Counted from the stretch's first letter, positions 16,918 to 26,778 are shown. The stretch: DNA of 62,996 bases from Syntrophomonas sp. UBA5314 (GCA_002410325.1 DHRK01000011.1:1-62996), one strand, 5' to 3'. Numbers and translations: made by a program. The notes: generated from the sequence alone by a model not told the origin.

Positions 16918-18343
16918 TCACGGTTTTGCCGGATTGAGCGTTGGCGAACAGGGCGCCCAGGGAGGTGGCCCAGGCGCCTACCAGATAAAAATTGTCCAGT
17001 CCCGGCAGCCGGCTGTCCAGAGCCTGATTCACAAAGCCGGTGAACAGGTTCATCTTTTTATTGGGCATATTAACGAACCCGTGGGTTCCTCCCATAAACC
17101 GTTCCCAGGTCACCAGGGTGGGGACGTCGATGACTTCGACCTGCTCTTTAATTCCGGCAAAGCGCTTTTCCAGCAGGTCGATGACCAGCCCGGCGGTCCT
17201 GGCTTTCTCCTCGTCATAGGCTGCTTTATTATTGTACAGCTCCCGCCAGTAAGAATAGGTGGAGAAGAGTTCCACCTTAATGACGCCCTTGCCTTCGGGG
17301 GCCAGGGTTTTATCAAACCCGTACAGTTGCATTTCCAGGCTCTTGTGGGAGTGGCCGGCAATCTGTACGGGCCGGTCGAGCAGCATGATCAGGGCGGAGG
17401 GCTCCCGGGACAGATCCCGGGACACCCCGAGAAACACATGGGCGGCCCAGTTGGTTTCGTCCAGGGGTTCGCCGCAGTATTCCCTGATGCGCTTGTCCAT
17501 ATACATCCCGTCCAGCATGTTCAGGATGGTCTTGCGGCCGTCGGCGTTGGATATCACTATATCGGCATAGTCTTCAGTCCCGTCTTCCAGCCTGACGCCC
17601 ACGGCTTTACGGTTCCTGGTTATAATCTTTTCGACTCTCTGCCGGTAGTGGACTTCTCCGCCCAGGGCCAGGTATCTCGTTTCGATGGAACGGGCCAATT
17701 GAGCGGCGCCTCCCACCGGCCAGGCGACATCGCGGTTGAACCCATTGGCTTTACGGGCCAGGTGCAGGAAAAAAGGCGCGTCCGGCAGGGAGTAGACCAG
17801 CAAAGGAAAGGCCTGCCTCAAGAAAGGGTCGGAAAAGCGGGCGGCATACTGCTGCATGTTATACCGGAAAGACCTGTAAGCGGGCAGAATGGACCAGAGG
17901 CTCTTGAGCTTTTCCCCTCCGGAGCCAAACATCAGGGCCCCCCAGATATCCATCCGGGCAAACACCCGGATGGCGTTTACGTACTCTTTGATCAAAGGCG
18001 CGTCCGACGGGGACAGATCAAGCAAGTGCGCTTCGAGCCGGTCGGGGTCGTAGTAATCGTGAAACAGCCTTCCGTCAGGTGAGGCCACGCTGACGCATTC
18101 CGTGGTATAGGCCAGTTCCCGGGGCATGGCGCCGAGTTCCTGCCAGAGCCGGTTGATCCGGGTGGCGGGGGAACAGCCGAATAGGTGGTGGATGCACACG
18201 TCAAAGGTATAGCCGTGGCGTTTCCAGGCCGTACACTGGCCCCCGGGAATGTTGTGCATTTCAAAAATCCGGGTTTGGTAGCCGTTGAGCTGGCCGTAGA
18301 TGCCGGCGGCCAAACCACCCATGCCCGCGCCGATAATGATCAT
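16868..18343 (-). CDS. CrtI/phytoene desaturase-like FAD-dependent oxidoreductase
   Basis: Predicted 491 residues. An N-terminal FAD dinucleotide fold (IIIGAGMGGLAAG) is followed by G-Y-Q-T-R-I-F-E and P-G-G-Q-C-T, typical of the COG1233 carotenoid desaturase/all-trans-retinol saturase group. The C-terminal FAD contact (N-F-Y-L-V-G-A-W) is present. The ATG at 18343 directly precedes the Gly-rich loop and is about 20 bases from the GGAGGAG site; an in-frame CTG at 18355 fits that site better, so the protein may be four residues longer. No carotenoid genes are nearby, so the substrate is unknown. Confidence 0.85.
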   Translation of the reverse strand: MIIIGAGMGGLAAGIYGQLNGYQTRIFEMHNIPGGQCTAWKRHGYTFDVCIHHLFGCSPATRINRLWQELGAMPRELAYTTECVSVASPDGRLFHDYYDPDRLEAHLLDLSPSDAPLIKEYVNAIRVFARMDIWGALMFGSGGEKLKSLWSILPAYRSFRYNMQQYAARFSDPFLRQAFPLLVYSLPDAPFFLHLARKANGFNRDVAWPVGGAAQLARSIETRYLALGGEVHYRQRVEKIITRNRKAVGVRLEDGTEDYADIVISNADGRKTILNMLDGMYMDKRIREYCGEPLDETNWAAHVFLGVSRDLSREPSALIMLLDRPVQIAGHSHKSLEMQLYGFDKTLAPEGKGVIKVELFSTYSYWRELYNNKAAYDEEKARTAGLVIDLLEKRFAGIKEQVEVIDVPTLVTWERFMGGTHGFVNMPNKKMNLFTGFVNQALDSRLPGLDNFYLVGAWATSLGALFANAQSGKTVIKDICQRDGKRFSVLG

Positions 18344-19146
18344 AGACTTTGCCAGGGCTCTCTCCTCCTGTCCATGTTGATTCTTCAGTTAGGGGTGCAC
18401 GGATAAACACCATAAGCGCCACCGGCAGCCCGTTTAGAATCACTGCGTTTCTATTCGCTTATAATTTCTGCCCGGTTCATTATTCTATTCCCTGAATTAT
18501 CTATACCCGCGCATTTTTTAGCCCGACTGTCGGTAATGCTTTGCACCATAGGCTACCGGCCCAAGTACCTGCATGATATCACATTACATTTATTACCCTG
18601 CTTATACTGTTAACCCGGCAAAAACAAAGTGACTCTTCCCTTCTTAAAAACATTATAACCGGCCATCATTGATATACCAAAATGTGGACCAATCGAAATC
18701 ATGCATGGGGACGAAGCCGCGATAGAAGAAGCGATCATAGCGACAATCAGCCTGAAAACAAGCTTTTTCATAGATAGAGTTATTGGTTATAAAATGTTAC
18801 TGAGCAATGAGTGCTATTATAGAAGCTAAACAATTGACGTCAGACAAGATTTTCTATATCATTATTTTATTTACTCAGCCCCTTTTTCACAGGAGGCCCG
18901 CTCGTAGCCTTTTGCCTTTGGCAACCCTGGTGTTGCTGGTATTGGGACCATGAGGTCCTGGAAAATGAGAGTGAAGGCAAGGTGCTCAACTATCATTTCA
19001 AGGAGAATTACAAAGGCGATAAGCTCTCTTTTGATTACAAATTGAGAAGAGGAGTATCCGATACCGAAACGCCATTTTCCTCATAAAGGCCTCGGGAATT
19101 GATATGTTTTTACATGAGCTGAGGTGTCAATAGGAGGGAAGTAAAA
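18344..19146. other. 803-bp gene-poor region
   Basis: No complete gene or RNA is recognised. The stretch holds the upstream region of the oxidoreductase gene, an AT-rich middle part, a short 41-codon frame at about 18703-18828 of no known family, and the gene tail described at 18922-19086. Confidence 0.5.
18922..19086 (+). pseudogene. Possible 3' remnant of a decayed gene
   Basis: One frame reads charged, protein-like sequence (D-H-E-V-L-E-N-E-S-E-G-K then F-D-Y-K-L-R-R-G) to a TAA at 19084-19086, but has no start or binding site and turns Cys/Trp-rich before 18946. It looks like the C-terminal end of a lost gene. The family is not recognised and chance cannot be excluded. Confidence 0.25.
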
Positions 19147-19863
19147 ATGAAGGTATTGGTCATTCAACATGTACCCGCCGAGGGATTGGGAGCTTTACAT
19201 GAATTCTTGACCGAGCGCGGTTGGGAGATAGAGGTTAAATGTGAAGGTGTCGATATTCCAGGTAATCTTGACGATTATAACGCACTCATTATTCTGGGTG
19301 GACCGATGGGAGCCTACGAAGAGGAAATATATCCTTATCTTCGCACCGTTCAGGATCTGGTGCGCGAAGCGGCCCAAAAACATCTTCCCGTGCTGGGGCT
19401 TTGCCTGGGAGCCCAGCTGATAGCGCAGGCTTTGGGGGCCCGGGTGGGGCCCAATACCGTGCAGGAAATCGGCTGGTATCAGGTCGAGCTTACCCAAGCG
19501 GGCCAATTGCTGTTTCCGGGATTACCTTCCACCTGGCCGGTTTTCCAATGGCATGGAGATACTTTTACCCTGCCCCCGGGAGCGGTCCTGTTAGCTAAAG
19601 GGGAAACCTGCCTCAACCAGGCTTTTGTTTATGATGAGATGATCTGGGCCTTTCAATTTCATTTTGAACTCACGCCCGAGATGATAAAGGACTGGTGCAA
19701 GCTGTATGAAGATGAATTGCTGGAGTTCGGCGGCCCGGGCCTGGCCGCTTCCATCCCCCGGGAAACCGCAAGCGGGTGGGAAGAATATGGCAAATATCAA
19801 AAATATTTAATGGATAGGCTGGAAGCAGCCTTAGGGGAGCAAAGTAAAAACTTTAAAATGTGA
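19147..19863 (+). CDS. Class I glutamine amidotransferase-like protein
   Basis: Predicted 238 residues with AGGAGGG just before the ATG. The GATase1 fold is shown by I-L-G-G-P-M-G-A-Y near residue 50, the nucleophile elbow G-L-C86-L-G-A-Q, W-H-G-D-T-F and the F-Q-F-H-F-E motif that supplies the catalytic His and Glu. It matches stand-alone GMP synthase-like amidotransferases (COG0518). No synthase partner is adjacent, so the amino-group acceptor or hydrolysed glutamyl bond is unknown. Confidence 0.88.
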   Translation: MKVLVIQHVPAEGLGALHEFLTERGWEIEVKCEGVDIPGNLDDYNALIILGGPMGAYEEEIYPYLRTVQDLVREAAQKHLPVLGLCLGAQLIAQALGARVGPNTVQEIGWYQVELTQAGQLLFPGLPSTWPVFQWHGDTFTLPPGAVLLAKGETCLNQAFVYDEMIWAFQFHFELTPEMIKDWCKLYEDELLEFGGPGLAASIPRETASGWEEYGKYQKYLMDRLEAALGEQSKNFKM

Positions 19864-20000
19864 TGATTTATTTATATCTGCCGCCAATAGCCTGCTTTTG
19901 CATCGCTGCATAAGCTTTAGTTCAAGTCAACTGCGATAGGTCTGTTACTTCATTCCTTGCAAACCATAACTTTACTCCAATAACTTTATATGATAATCTT

Positions 20001-20019
20001 GTACTAATCAAAGTAGTAC
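20001..20019. promoter_or_regulatory. Inverted repeat, probable YtrA-type operator
   Basis: GTACTA (20001-20006) and TAGTAC (20014-20019) are perfect inverted arms separated by seven bases, located 16 bases before the start of a GntR/YtrA-type regulator. YtrA proteins autoregulate their ABC operons through such dyads. A TATGAT at 19989-19994 may be the -10 box. Confidence 0.65.
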
Positions 20020-20034
20020 AAAGGAGGGGCTCCT

Positions 20035-20430
20035 TTGTGGTTTGATATAGAACCGGGTTCGAGTATCCCCATCTATTTGCAGCTGGTCAACAAAATCAGG
20101 GAAGCGGTAGCGCGAGGCATATTGGAACCGGGTGACAGGATGCCCACTGTCCGTGCCCTGGCTTCCCAATTAACCACAAATCCCAATACCGTAGCCAAAG
20201 CCTATCAGCGTTTGGAGCAGGAGGGAGTCATAATCACCCTGGGCTCCAAAGGCTCCTTCATTTCCGGCAATTGGCCGGGCCATAGCGATGAGCAAGGACG
20301 CCGGGTTATTGCGGATTTGCTCGATAAGTTGCTGGTTGAAGCTTTTCACCGTGGGGTTAATGAAGAGGAGTTTCGAGAGCTGGTAGAAGAGAGGCTGCAA
20401 AATTGGGAAAAAGAAAGGGGGAGCGGCTAA
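20035..20430 (+). CDS. GntR family regulator, YtrA subfamily
   Basis: Predicted 131 residues, TTG start. The N-terminal winged helix has P-I-Y-L-Q-L-V-N-K-I-R, G-D-R-M-P-T-V-R-A-L-A and N-P-N-T-V-A-K-A-Y, the hallmarks of GntR. The short C-terminal tail of about 60 residues (no large effector domain) is the YtrA type. Its stop is immediately followed by the ABC ATPase GTG, so it should control that transporter and itself. The binding site AAGGAG (20021-20026) pairs perfectly with CTCCTT (20030-20035), which includes the first base of the start codon and may limit translation. Confidence 0.9.
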   Translation: MWFDIEPGSSIPIYLQLVNKIREAVARGILEPGDRMPTVRALASQLTTNPNTVAKAYQRLEQEGVIITLGSKGSFISGNWPGHSDEQGRRVIADLLDKLLVEAFHRGVNEEEFRELVEERLQNWEKERGSG

Positions 20431-21369
20431 GTGCAAAATTTGAGCATTAAAACATGTGAAATCAGCAAATCCTTTGAAGGATTGACTGCTTTAGATAATA
20501 TTTCGCTCCAGGTGCCGGCCGGGTCGGTCTTCGGCCTGATTGGCCCCAATGGGGCGGGAAAGACAACATTAATGAAAATTCTTATGGATATCATCCGCCC
20601 GGACCGCGGTTGGGTGGAGTTATTAGGCCAGAGCAACCGACAGAGGAGCCGAATTAAGGAAAAAGTCGGCTATGTTCCGGACGTACCCGGCATGTATGCC
20701 AACTTTAAATGTGAAGAAATGTTTCGTTTAGGCAGCAAGCTGAATCATCATTGGGACTGGGAACACTGTCAAGAATTGAGCAAAATTTTTGAAGTACCTA
20801 AAAATAGCCGGATTCACACCCTCTCCAGAGGCATGAAGGTGAGGATTTCTCTGTTGATGGCACTATCCATCCGTCCCCAGCTTCTGCTTTTGGATGAACC
20901 TACGGCGGGATTGGATCCTATTTTTCGCCGGGAATTTTTGCAGATAGTAATGGATGAGGCGGCCGGCAGCGGTACCACGGTTTTTTATTCTACTCACAAC
21001 CTATCTGATCTGGAAAGGACCGCTGATACAATCGCTTGTTTGAACCAGGGGCGGCTACTTTTCCAGCGCTCGCTGGATGAAATCAAAGAGTCCATTCACC
21101 GTGTGCAGTTCGTGGCTGAAGAGGATCAGAGGACGGTTCTGAATTTGCCTGGGATACTCGACTACCAGAAAAGCGGGCGCATTCATATCATCACCGTAGA
21201 GGGGCGTTGGGCGGAAGTAGAAGCGGCTCTGGACAGATGCCGTCCGATCTATCGGGAAAGGCTTAATCTCAGCCTGGAGGACGCTTTTATCAGTTTGATA
21301 AAAAAGGATACCGGGGATACGTTAACGCTCGATGCGCATGGGGAAGGAATTGAGGAGGCGGCACAATGA
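20431..21369 (+). CDS. ABC transporter ATP-binding protein (YtrB-like)
   Basis: Predicted 312 residues, GTG start directly after the regulator stop. Walker A GPNGAGKTTL, a signature-type LSRGMKVR (R replacing the usual second G), Walker B L-L-L-L-D-E-P-T-A-G-L-D-P and the switch T-H-N are present. The C-terminal extension of about 80 residues is typical of ATPases in drug, lantibiotic or cell-wall-stress exporters. It overlaps the permease gene by four bases (ATGA). Confidence 0.9.
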   Translation: MQNLSIKTCEISKSFEGLTALDNISLQVPAGSVFGLIGPNGAGKTTLMKILMDIIRPDRGWVELLGQSNRQRSRIKEKVGYVPDVPGMYANFKCEEMFRLGSKLNHHWDWEHCQELSKIFEVPKNSRIHTLSRGMKVRISLLMALSIRPQLLLLDEPTAGLDPIFRREFLQIVMDEAAGSGTTVFYSTHNLSDLERTADTIACLNQGRLLFQRSLDEIKESIHRVQFVAEEDQRTVLNLPGILDYQKSGRIHIITVEGRWAEVEAALDRCRPIYRERLNLSLEDAFISLIKKDTGDTLTLDAHGEGIEEAAQ

Positions 21370-22466
21370 ACAGCGCATATTATTATCGAGGTTTACTCTG
21401 GAAAGAACTGCGTTATAATGCGAGGCTGTTCGGATTGGCCTTTATACTGATAAGCTGGCAAAATCTTTTCTTTCCGGTTATTAGAGGGCTGTTAAGGGAA
21501 GGAGTAACCTTTGCAGAATGGTATACAACGCTTCTTTACATGATGAACCCCCATGCTTTTAGTTCCAGCTTTATGGTGCAAATCGGAATTATCATATCTA
21601 TCGCCATGGGAGTTTTGATCCTGAACCATGAGCGCAGCGGCAGCCTGGAATATTTACTGAGTACGCCGGTACATCGCAAAGAGATTATTGTCTCCAAATT
21701 CATCTCGGGAAGTCTGGCTTTGGCCGGCATTATGTTCATAAACGCCCTGGTTGTGGTCCTGGTTTTGGCGGCCGGCCCGGTCGTGTTGGTAAGTAAAACG
21801 ATGGTTATCGGCTGGTTCTTTTCGATGACCGTTGCCTGGATATGTCTTTTTACCCTGGGCCTGGCGGCTTCCACCCTGTGCCGTAATTTTGCGGCGGCTG
21901 GTTTGACAGCTTTGTTTATTTTCGCCCTGCCCGGAATGATTACCCAATTTGCCTGCCAGGCTGCCACCCATTTTTTTGATGCCTCCGGGAAATTGGCACT
22001 GACAATTCACAACAGTATGGGCCGCATGGATGTATGGTCGATGGTAACGATGAAGGCCCCCCAAAAGGTTGACAGTGTAGATGCTACAAGTCCGTTTTCT
22101 ATTGGGACTATGTCCTCGGGTATAGGGACAGAAACGCCAAACTATTTTGTTATCAATAACGACATAGTGTTTTACCTGGTGGGGCTGACGGTATTGACCG
22201 TTATTTTTCTGGTTGCAGCGGTCTGGTTCTTTGAGCGCAACCCCCTGGAAAGAAAGGGAGACTGGTTGATGTTTGGCCATTTTAAGCATGTGGCCATTAT
22301 CATCATAGCATTTCTCATGGCCTGGTCGCTGGGGCTGGAATATGCCGGGTCGCTGCTTTCCTTTGCAGCTTATTTTGTTCTGTTTTTCGTACTTATTTAT
22401 CTAATGTTCATCATCCTCAGCCGCTTATTCGGTTTTTTCCGCCTGCGAGAGTGGATGGGCAAATAA
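21366..22466 (+). CDS. ABC-2 type transporter permease
   Basis: Predicted 366 residues with about seven hydrophobic segments: two near the N-terminus, a central bundle (about 110-200), an external loop of about 60 residues, and three at the C-terminus. The H-E-R-S-G-S-L-E-Y-L-L-S-T-P motif near residue 88 is characteristic of ABC-2 permeases. It pairs with the upstream ATPase under the YtrA-type regulator. Such systems usually export or respond to cell-wall antibiotics, but the substrate cannot be read here. Confidence 0.87.
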   Translation: MNSAYYYRGLLWKELRYNARLFGLAFILISWQNLFFPVIRGLLREGVTFAEWYTTLLYMMNPHAFSSSFMVQIGIIISIAMGVLILNHERSGSLEYLLSTPVHRKEIIVSKFISGSLALAGIMFINALVVVLVLAAGPVVLVSKTMVIGWFFSMTVAWICLFTLGLAASTLCRNFAAAGLTALFIFALPGMITQFACQAATHFFDASGKLALTIHNSMGRMDVWSMVTMKAPQKVDSVDATSPFSIGTMSSGIGTETPNYFVINNDIVFYLVGLTVLTVIFLVAAVWFFERNPLERKGDWLMFGHFKHVAIIIIAFLMAWSLGLEYAGSLLSFAAYFVLFFVLIYLMFIILSRLFGFFRLREWMGK

Positions 22467-22562
22467 ACGGCTTTGAAGCAAAAAATTTTATCCCCATTGG
22501 GTTATGCGGTTGGTAAATGTGACCCAACTGGTGGAACGGTTAGCCCGCTAATTACATACCTG

Positions 22563-23462
22563 TCAGGGTGCCAGTTGAAATAAGCCGGTGCTCAGATATT
22601 TTTCCCCCCGGTCCGGGAAAACCACCACCACAAAGCCTTCCTCCAGCTCTTTGATGCATTCCAGTGCGGCAATCATGGCCGCTCCGCTGCTCATCCCCAC
22701 AAAGATGCCTTCCTGCGCTACAATGGTTCGGGCCATGGCAAAAGCAGCCTCAGATTCAATCATAACCCGGCGGTCGATCTGGGTCGGATCGTAGATTTCC
22801 GGGACTATGGCCTCCTGCATGTTTTTGAGGCCTTGGATGTAATGGCCCAGAACCGGATGGGCCTCAACTATCTTTATATCGGGGTTTTTAGCTTTTAATC
22901 CCATTCCCACGCCCATGATGGTTCCCGAGGTGCCAAGGGCCGAAACGAAATGGGTAACCCTGCCCCCGGTGTCCTCCCAGATTTCATTGGCGGTCGTTTC
23001 ATAATGGGCCAGCTTATTGTATTCATTGGAAAACTGGTTGGGCATAAAGTATTTATCGGGATAGCTGCGGCAGAGTTCATGGGCTTTCCTGATGGCTCCA
23101 TCCGTACCTTCGAAAGCACTCGTAAGAGTAGTCTTAGCTCCGAAAGCCTCGATCATTTTGCGGCGTTCAACGGAAACCGCTTCACTCATGACTATTTCAA
23201 CCGTATACCCTTTTACGGCACCTATCATCGCCAGACCGATCCCGGTATTGCCGGAAGTGGGTTCGATGATAGTTTTTCCCTTGGTCAGAGCACCGCATTC
23301 TTCCGCCTGTTCAATCATTTTTATGGCAATGCGGTCTTTGATGCTCCCGGTTGGGTTAAAGCCTTCCAGCTTTGCATAAAGCGGGATATGCGGCTTGGGG
23401 CTTAAATTATTTATCCTGACAAGTGGAGTGCGGCCAATGGTATAGATAATATTGTCGTACAT
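22563..23462 (-). CDS. cysK: Cysteine synthase (O-acetylserine sulfhydrylase)
   Basis: Predicted 299 residues. The pyridoxal-phosphate lysine is K42 in T-G-S-I-K-D-R, the asparagine loop reads E-P-T-S-G-N-T-G-I-G-L-A, and the phosphate loop G-T-S-G-T-I-M-G-V-G and C-terminal M-S-S-G-A-A follow. It makes cysteine from O-acetylserine and sulfide. The protein is slightly shorter than CysK of model bacteria. It stands alone, transcribed away from the trehalose island. No regulatory element was confidently identified upstream. Confidence 0.92.
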   Translation of the reverse strand: MYDNIIYTIGRTPLVRINNLSPKPHIPLYAKLEGFNPTGSIKDRIAIKMIEQAEECGALTKGKTIIEPTSGNTGIGLAMIGAVKGYTVEIVMSEAVSVERRKMIEAFGAKTTLTSAFEGTDGAIRKAHELCRSYPDKYFMPNQFSNEYNKLAHYETTANEIWEDTGGRVTHFVSALGTSGTIMGVGMGLKAKNPDIKIVEAHPVLGHYIQGLKNMQEAIVPEIYDPTQIDRRVMIESEAAFAMARTIVAQEGIFVGMSSGAAMIAALECIKELEEGFVVVVFPDRGEKYLSTGLFQLAP

Positions 23463-23840
23463 ATGCTTCTTCCTCCCGATTTACTATAAGCCTATAGGGT
23501 TACTGTCAGTACTATATTATAAGTTATCATTCACAATAACAATGGGAAAAAGATTATTCGGAATGGCAAATTTGATAAGCAATCATCGTTGTCGCTAAGC
23601 TTGGAATTATTTGTATAATTGGGTTATATTTAAATTAAGGTATCCCTTATTTCTGCCAAAAAGATATTTTATACTAATTAATTATCTGTACTTAATTGGG
23701 GGCTGTTAAATGATAGCACCTCAATAAAGTCGGTGTTTTCCCATTTCGGTTTGATGGACAAACATTGTAGTCCGGGGGTGATGGGGTCCTGTTTTCATTA
23801 CTGTTTGTGTTTCCGCTTTTGCGGTCAGATGGAGGTTACT
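23463..23840. other. Divergent intergenic region, cysK / trehalose island
   Basis: About 380 bases between two divergent transcription units. It is AT-rich and should hold promoters for both sides. A TATAAT occurs near 23615 on the plus strand and a TATAAT-type box on the minus strand near 23515, neither with a well-spaced -35. No riboswitch or further gene is recognised. Confidence 0.4.
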
Positions 23841-26063
23841 ATGAGTAAAGTGATGATGATCTCAAACAGATTACCGGTAACTGTCAAAAGAGAAGATGAG
23901 CGCTTCGAATACAGTTGGAGCATCGGTGGACTGGCAACCGGCTTGCGAAGTTATCATGATCGTTCGGACGGCCTGTGGATAGGATGGTCTGGAATAATTA
24001 ATGAAGAAATCAGTCAAGCAGAAAATGAATTGATTCGGCAAGACCTTTATGATAATTACAGATGTCTTGCCGTTTCTTTATCTAGAGCAGAGATCGATAA
24101 TTATTACAATGGATTTTGTAATAAGACGATTTGGCCTCTGTTCCATTACTTCCCCACCAAAACAGAATACAACGTGAATGACTGGAATGCCTACCAGGCA
24201 GTAAACCAAAAATTTTTTGACGCGGTTGATCCGCTTATAAGCGCCGGTGATACTATCTGGATACATGATTACCAGCTTATGCTGCTCCCTAAAATGATAA
24301 AAGAAAAGCATCCTGATACGAGAATCGCTTTTTTTCTTCATATACCGTTCCCTTCATATGAAATATACCGGTTGCTGGTTTGGCGTGAGGAAATTCTACA
24401 GGGCCTTTTAGGGGCGGATTTGATAGGCTTTCATACGTATAATTATGTTCGGCATTTTCTGAGCAGCGTGAGAAGATTGCTGGGCTTGGAGCATAATTTT
24501 TACCGATTGCGATACGAAAACCGCCTTGTCCAGGTAGATGCCTTCCCGATGGGCATTGACTATGAGCGTTTCGCGAACGGAAGTGGCAATCAAGACTTTT
24601 TTTCCGAGGTTAAGGAAATATATGATAGCAATGAGGATGTTAAAAATATTCTCGCAATCGACCGGCTTGATTATACCAAAGGGATTCCCGAACGTATCAA
24701 GGCCTTTGATCTCTTTCTGGAACGGTATCCCGAATACATTCAAAAGGTGCGGCTGACTCTCATTGTTGCCCCCTCCCGGGTGGAAGTTGAAGAATATGAT
24801 AAGTTAAAAAAAGAGGTATTTGAATTAGTCAGTGGGGTTAACGGCAGGTATGGAACTATCAACTGGATGCCCATCTGGATTCATTACCAGACCTTTCCCC
24901 AAGAAAAATTGATAGCCCTGTACAAGAACTCTGATGTACTTCTGGTTACCCCTCTCCGCGATGGGATGAATCTGGTGGCCAAGGAATATATAGCTACCCG
25001 TACCGATCTGCAGGGAATGCTAGTCATCAGCGAAACGGCCGGGGCGGCCAGTGAATTGGGCGAGGCAGTGATCGTAAACCCCAATGATATTCAAGCCATT
25101 GCGGAGGGAATCAAATATGCCCTTGAAATGCCGGTTGGGGATAAGATAGCTGTCAACCGGGTGATTCACGAAAGGCTGAAGACCTATACGGTTGACTACT
25201 GGGCTGACGATATATTGCAGGCCTTGGACAACGCGGTGATGAGCTCTTTCAATACTACCTCCCAGAATATCGAAAACCAGTACCGCCTTTTGGAACAGTC
25301 TTATCTAAAAGCGGGCCGGCGACTGCTGTTATTGGATTATGACGGCACCTTGGTCGGCTTTAAGCCCATACCGGAGCAGGCCAAACCAGACCCGGAGTTA
25401 AAAAGCTTATTATCGAAGCTGTCCGACGACCCCTTGAATACGATAGTTATCATTTCCGGGCGAGATAGAAATATTTTGGATGAATGGCTGGGAGACCTCA
25501 ATTTACACTTTGTAGCCGCTCACGGGCTCTGGGTTCGCGGTCCTGATCGGAAGTGGGCTATGACCGTTTCGCTGGATAATTATTGGAAGAAATCGGTCAG
25601 AAATATACTGGAAATGTATAACAGCCGCATGCCCGGATCTTTGATTGAAGAGAAGGAGTATTCACTGGCGTTTCACTATCGTCAGTGTGAACCCGATATG
25701 GTGGCGTTGAGAATTAGTGAAATTAAAGATGCCCTGATGTTCTTAACCCAGGCTACCACTTTAGGAATTCAGGAGGGAAATAAAGTCATTGAAATTAAAG
25801 ATAACCGGGTGAATAAAGGTTATGTAGCATCACTGTTCATCCAGAATGATCATTATGATTTTATATTCGGAGTCGGTGACGATTTAACCGATGAGGACCT
25901 GTTTTTGGTGCTGCCGGTTGATGCCTTTTCCATAAAAGTGGGTGTTGAAGAAACCAATGCCAATTATTATATAAAGTCCTGGCAGTCTATACGCTCTATA
26001 TTGCAGAGATTTACGGCATTGAGCGGTACAGCCCTATTTTCAAACATGAGGAGGCATATATGA
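23841..26063 (+). CDS. otsAB: Bifunctional trehalose-6-phosphate synthase/phosphatase
   Basis: Predicted 740 residues from the ATG at 23841, which has GGAGG five bases upstream; the frame is open 36 codons further up but those lack a site. Residues 1 to about 470 are a GT20 OtsA domain (S-N-R-L-P, I-H-D-Y-Q-L, F-P-M-G-I, R-L-D-Y-T-K-G and L-R-D-G-M-N-L). The C-terminal 240 residues are a HAD phosphatase with D499-Y-D501-G-T and a late G-D-D-L-T-D-E-D. Together they turn UDP-glucose and glucose-6-phosphate into trehalose. Fusion of the two steps is unusual in Gram-positive bacteria but known in several phyla. It overlaps pgmB by four bases. Confidence 0.93.
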   Translation: MSKVMMISNRLPVTVKREDERFEYSWSIGGLATGLRSYHDRSDGLWIGWSGIINEEISQAENELIRQDLYDNYRCLAVSLSRAEIDNYYNGFCNKTIWPLFHYFPTKTEYNVNDWNAYQAVNQKFFDAVDPLISAGDTIWIHDYQLMLLPKMIKEKHPDTRIAFFLHIPFPSYEIYRLLVWREEILQGLLGADLIGFHTYNYVRHFLSSVRRLLGLEHNFYRLRYENRLVQVDAFPMGIDYERFANGSGNQDFFSEVKEIYDSNEDVKNILAIDRLDYTKGIPERIKAFDLFLERYPEYIQKVRLTLIVAPSRVEVEEYDKLKKEVFELVSGVNGRYGTINWMPIWIHYQTFPQEKLIALYKNSDVLLVTPLRDGMNLVAKEYIATRTDLQGMLVISETAGAASELGEAVIVNPNDIQAIAEGIKYALEMPVGDKIAVNRVIHERLKTYTVDYWADDILQALDNAVMSSFNTTSQNIENQYRLLEQSYLKAGRRLLLLDYDGTLVGFKPIPEQAKPDPELKSLLSKLSDDPLNTIVIISGRDRNILDEWLGDLNLHFVAAHGLWVRGPDRKWAMTVSLDNYWKKSVRNILEMYNSRMPGSLIEEKEYSLAFHYRQCEPDMVALRISEIKDALMFLTQATTLGIQEGNKVIEIKDNRVNKGYVASLFIQNDHYDFIFGVGDDLTDEDLFLVLPVDAFSIKVGVEETNANYYIKSWQSIRSILQRFTALSGTALFSNMRRHI

Positions 26064-26704
26064 AATACCAAGCAGTCATTTTTGATTTGGATGGAGTCAT
26101 TTGCAATACGGATCATTACCATTATCTGGCCTGGAAACGTATCGCAGATGAAATAGGAGTATATTTCGATGAGAATATAAACAACCGTTTACGAGGCGTT
26201 GGCCGCATGCAGAGCCTGGATATCATTCTCGAAGCACATGATGTCCCCCTCAGCGAAAAGGAGAAATTGTATTGGAGCGAAACAAAGAATTCTATATATA
26301 AAGAATATCTGAACAATCTATCCCCTCGTGATGTAAGCGGCGAAGTTTTGGCTACTCTGGCCCGGCTCAAGGGTAAAGGCATTAAGATAGCGATAGGTTC
26401 TTCGAGTAAGAATGCCAGATACATACTGGCCCGGCTCGGCCTGGAAAATGTTTTTGATACTGTTTCGGACGGAAACAATATCAGCCGTTCCAAACCGGAT
26501 CCGGAGGTATTTCTCAAAGCCAGCGAGTATCTGGGCATTGAACCCCGGGCCTGTCTGGTGGTCGAGGACGCCCGGTCCGGCATTGAAGCCGCCATAGCCG
26601 CCCATATGGACTGTGCCGCTATAGGTGCGGGAACGGCTTGCAACATGGCGAAATATAATCTGAACAGCATTTCTGAACTGCTCTTGATCAAAAATCTGAT
26701 ATGA
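26060..26704 (+). CDS. pgmB: Beta-phosphoglucomutase
   Basis: Predicted 214 residues, standard length. HAD motif I is F-D-L-D-G-V near the N-terminus; the cap domain has the R-G-V-G-R-M-Q-S-L-D substrate-loop sequence typical of PgmB; motif II is G-S-S-S-K-N and motif III K-P-D-P-E-V-F with V-V-E-D-A-R-S-G-I-E-A. It interconverts beta-glucose-1-phosphate and glucose-6-phosphate. Its position before a GH65 phosphorylase, whose product is beta-glucose-1-phosphate, confirms the role. Confidence 0.93.
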   Translation: MKYQAVIFDLDGVICNTDHYHYLAWKRIADEIGVYFDENINNRLRGVGRMQSLDIILEAHDVPLSEKEKLYWSETKNSIYKEYLNNLSPRDVSGEVLATLARLKGKGIKIAIGSSSKNARYILARLGLENVFDTVSDGNNISRSKPDPEVFLKASEYLGIEPRACLVVEDARSGIEAAIAAHMDCAAIGAGTACNMAKYNLNSISELLLIKNLI

Positions 26705-26778
26705 TGAATGATTGTATATATTGAGCTGCCGTTTAGTTGAATATAATCAATATATATGAATGAGGGCGGGAGAGTGCT

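Noticed and set aside
20021..20035. Terminator at the YtrA-type gene start
   Set aside because: AAGGAG/CTCCTT has no T-run and includes the ribosome site; it is better read as a translational hairpin.
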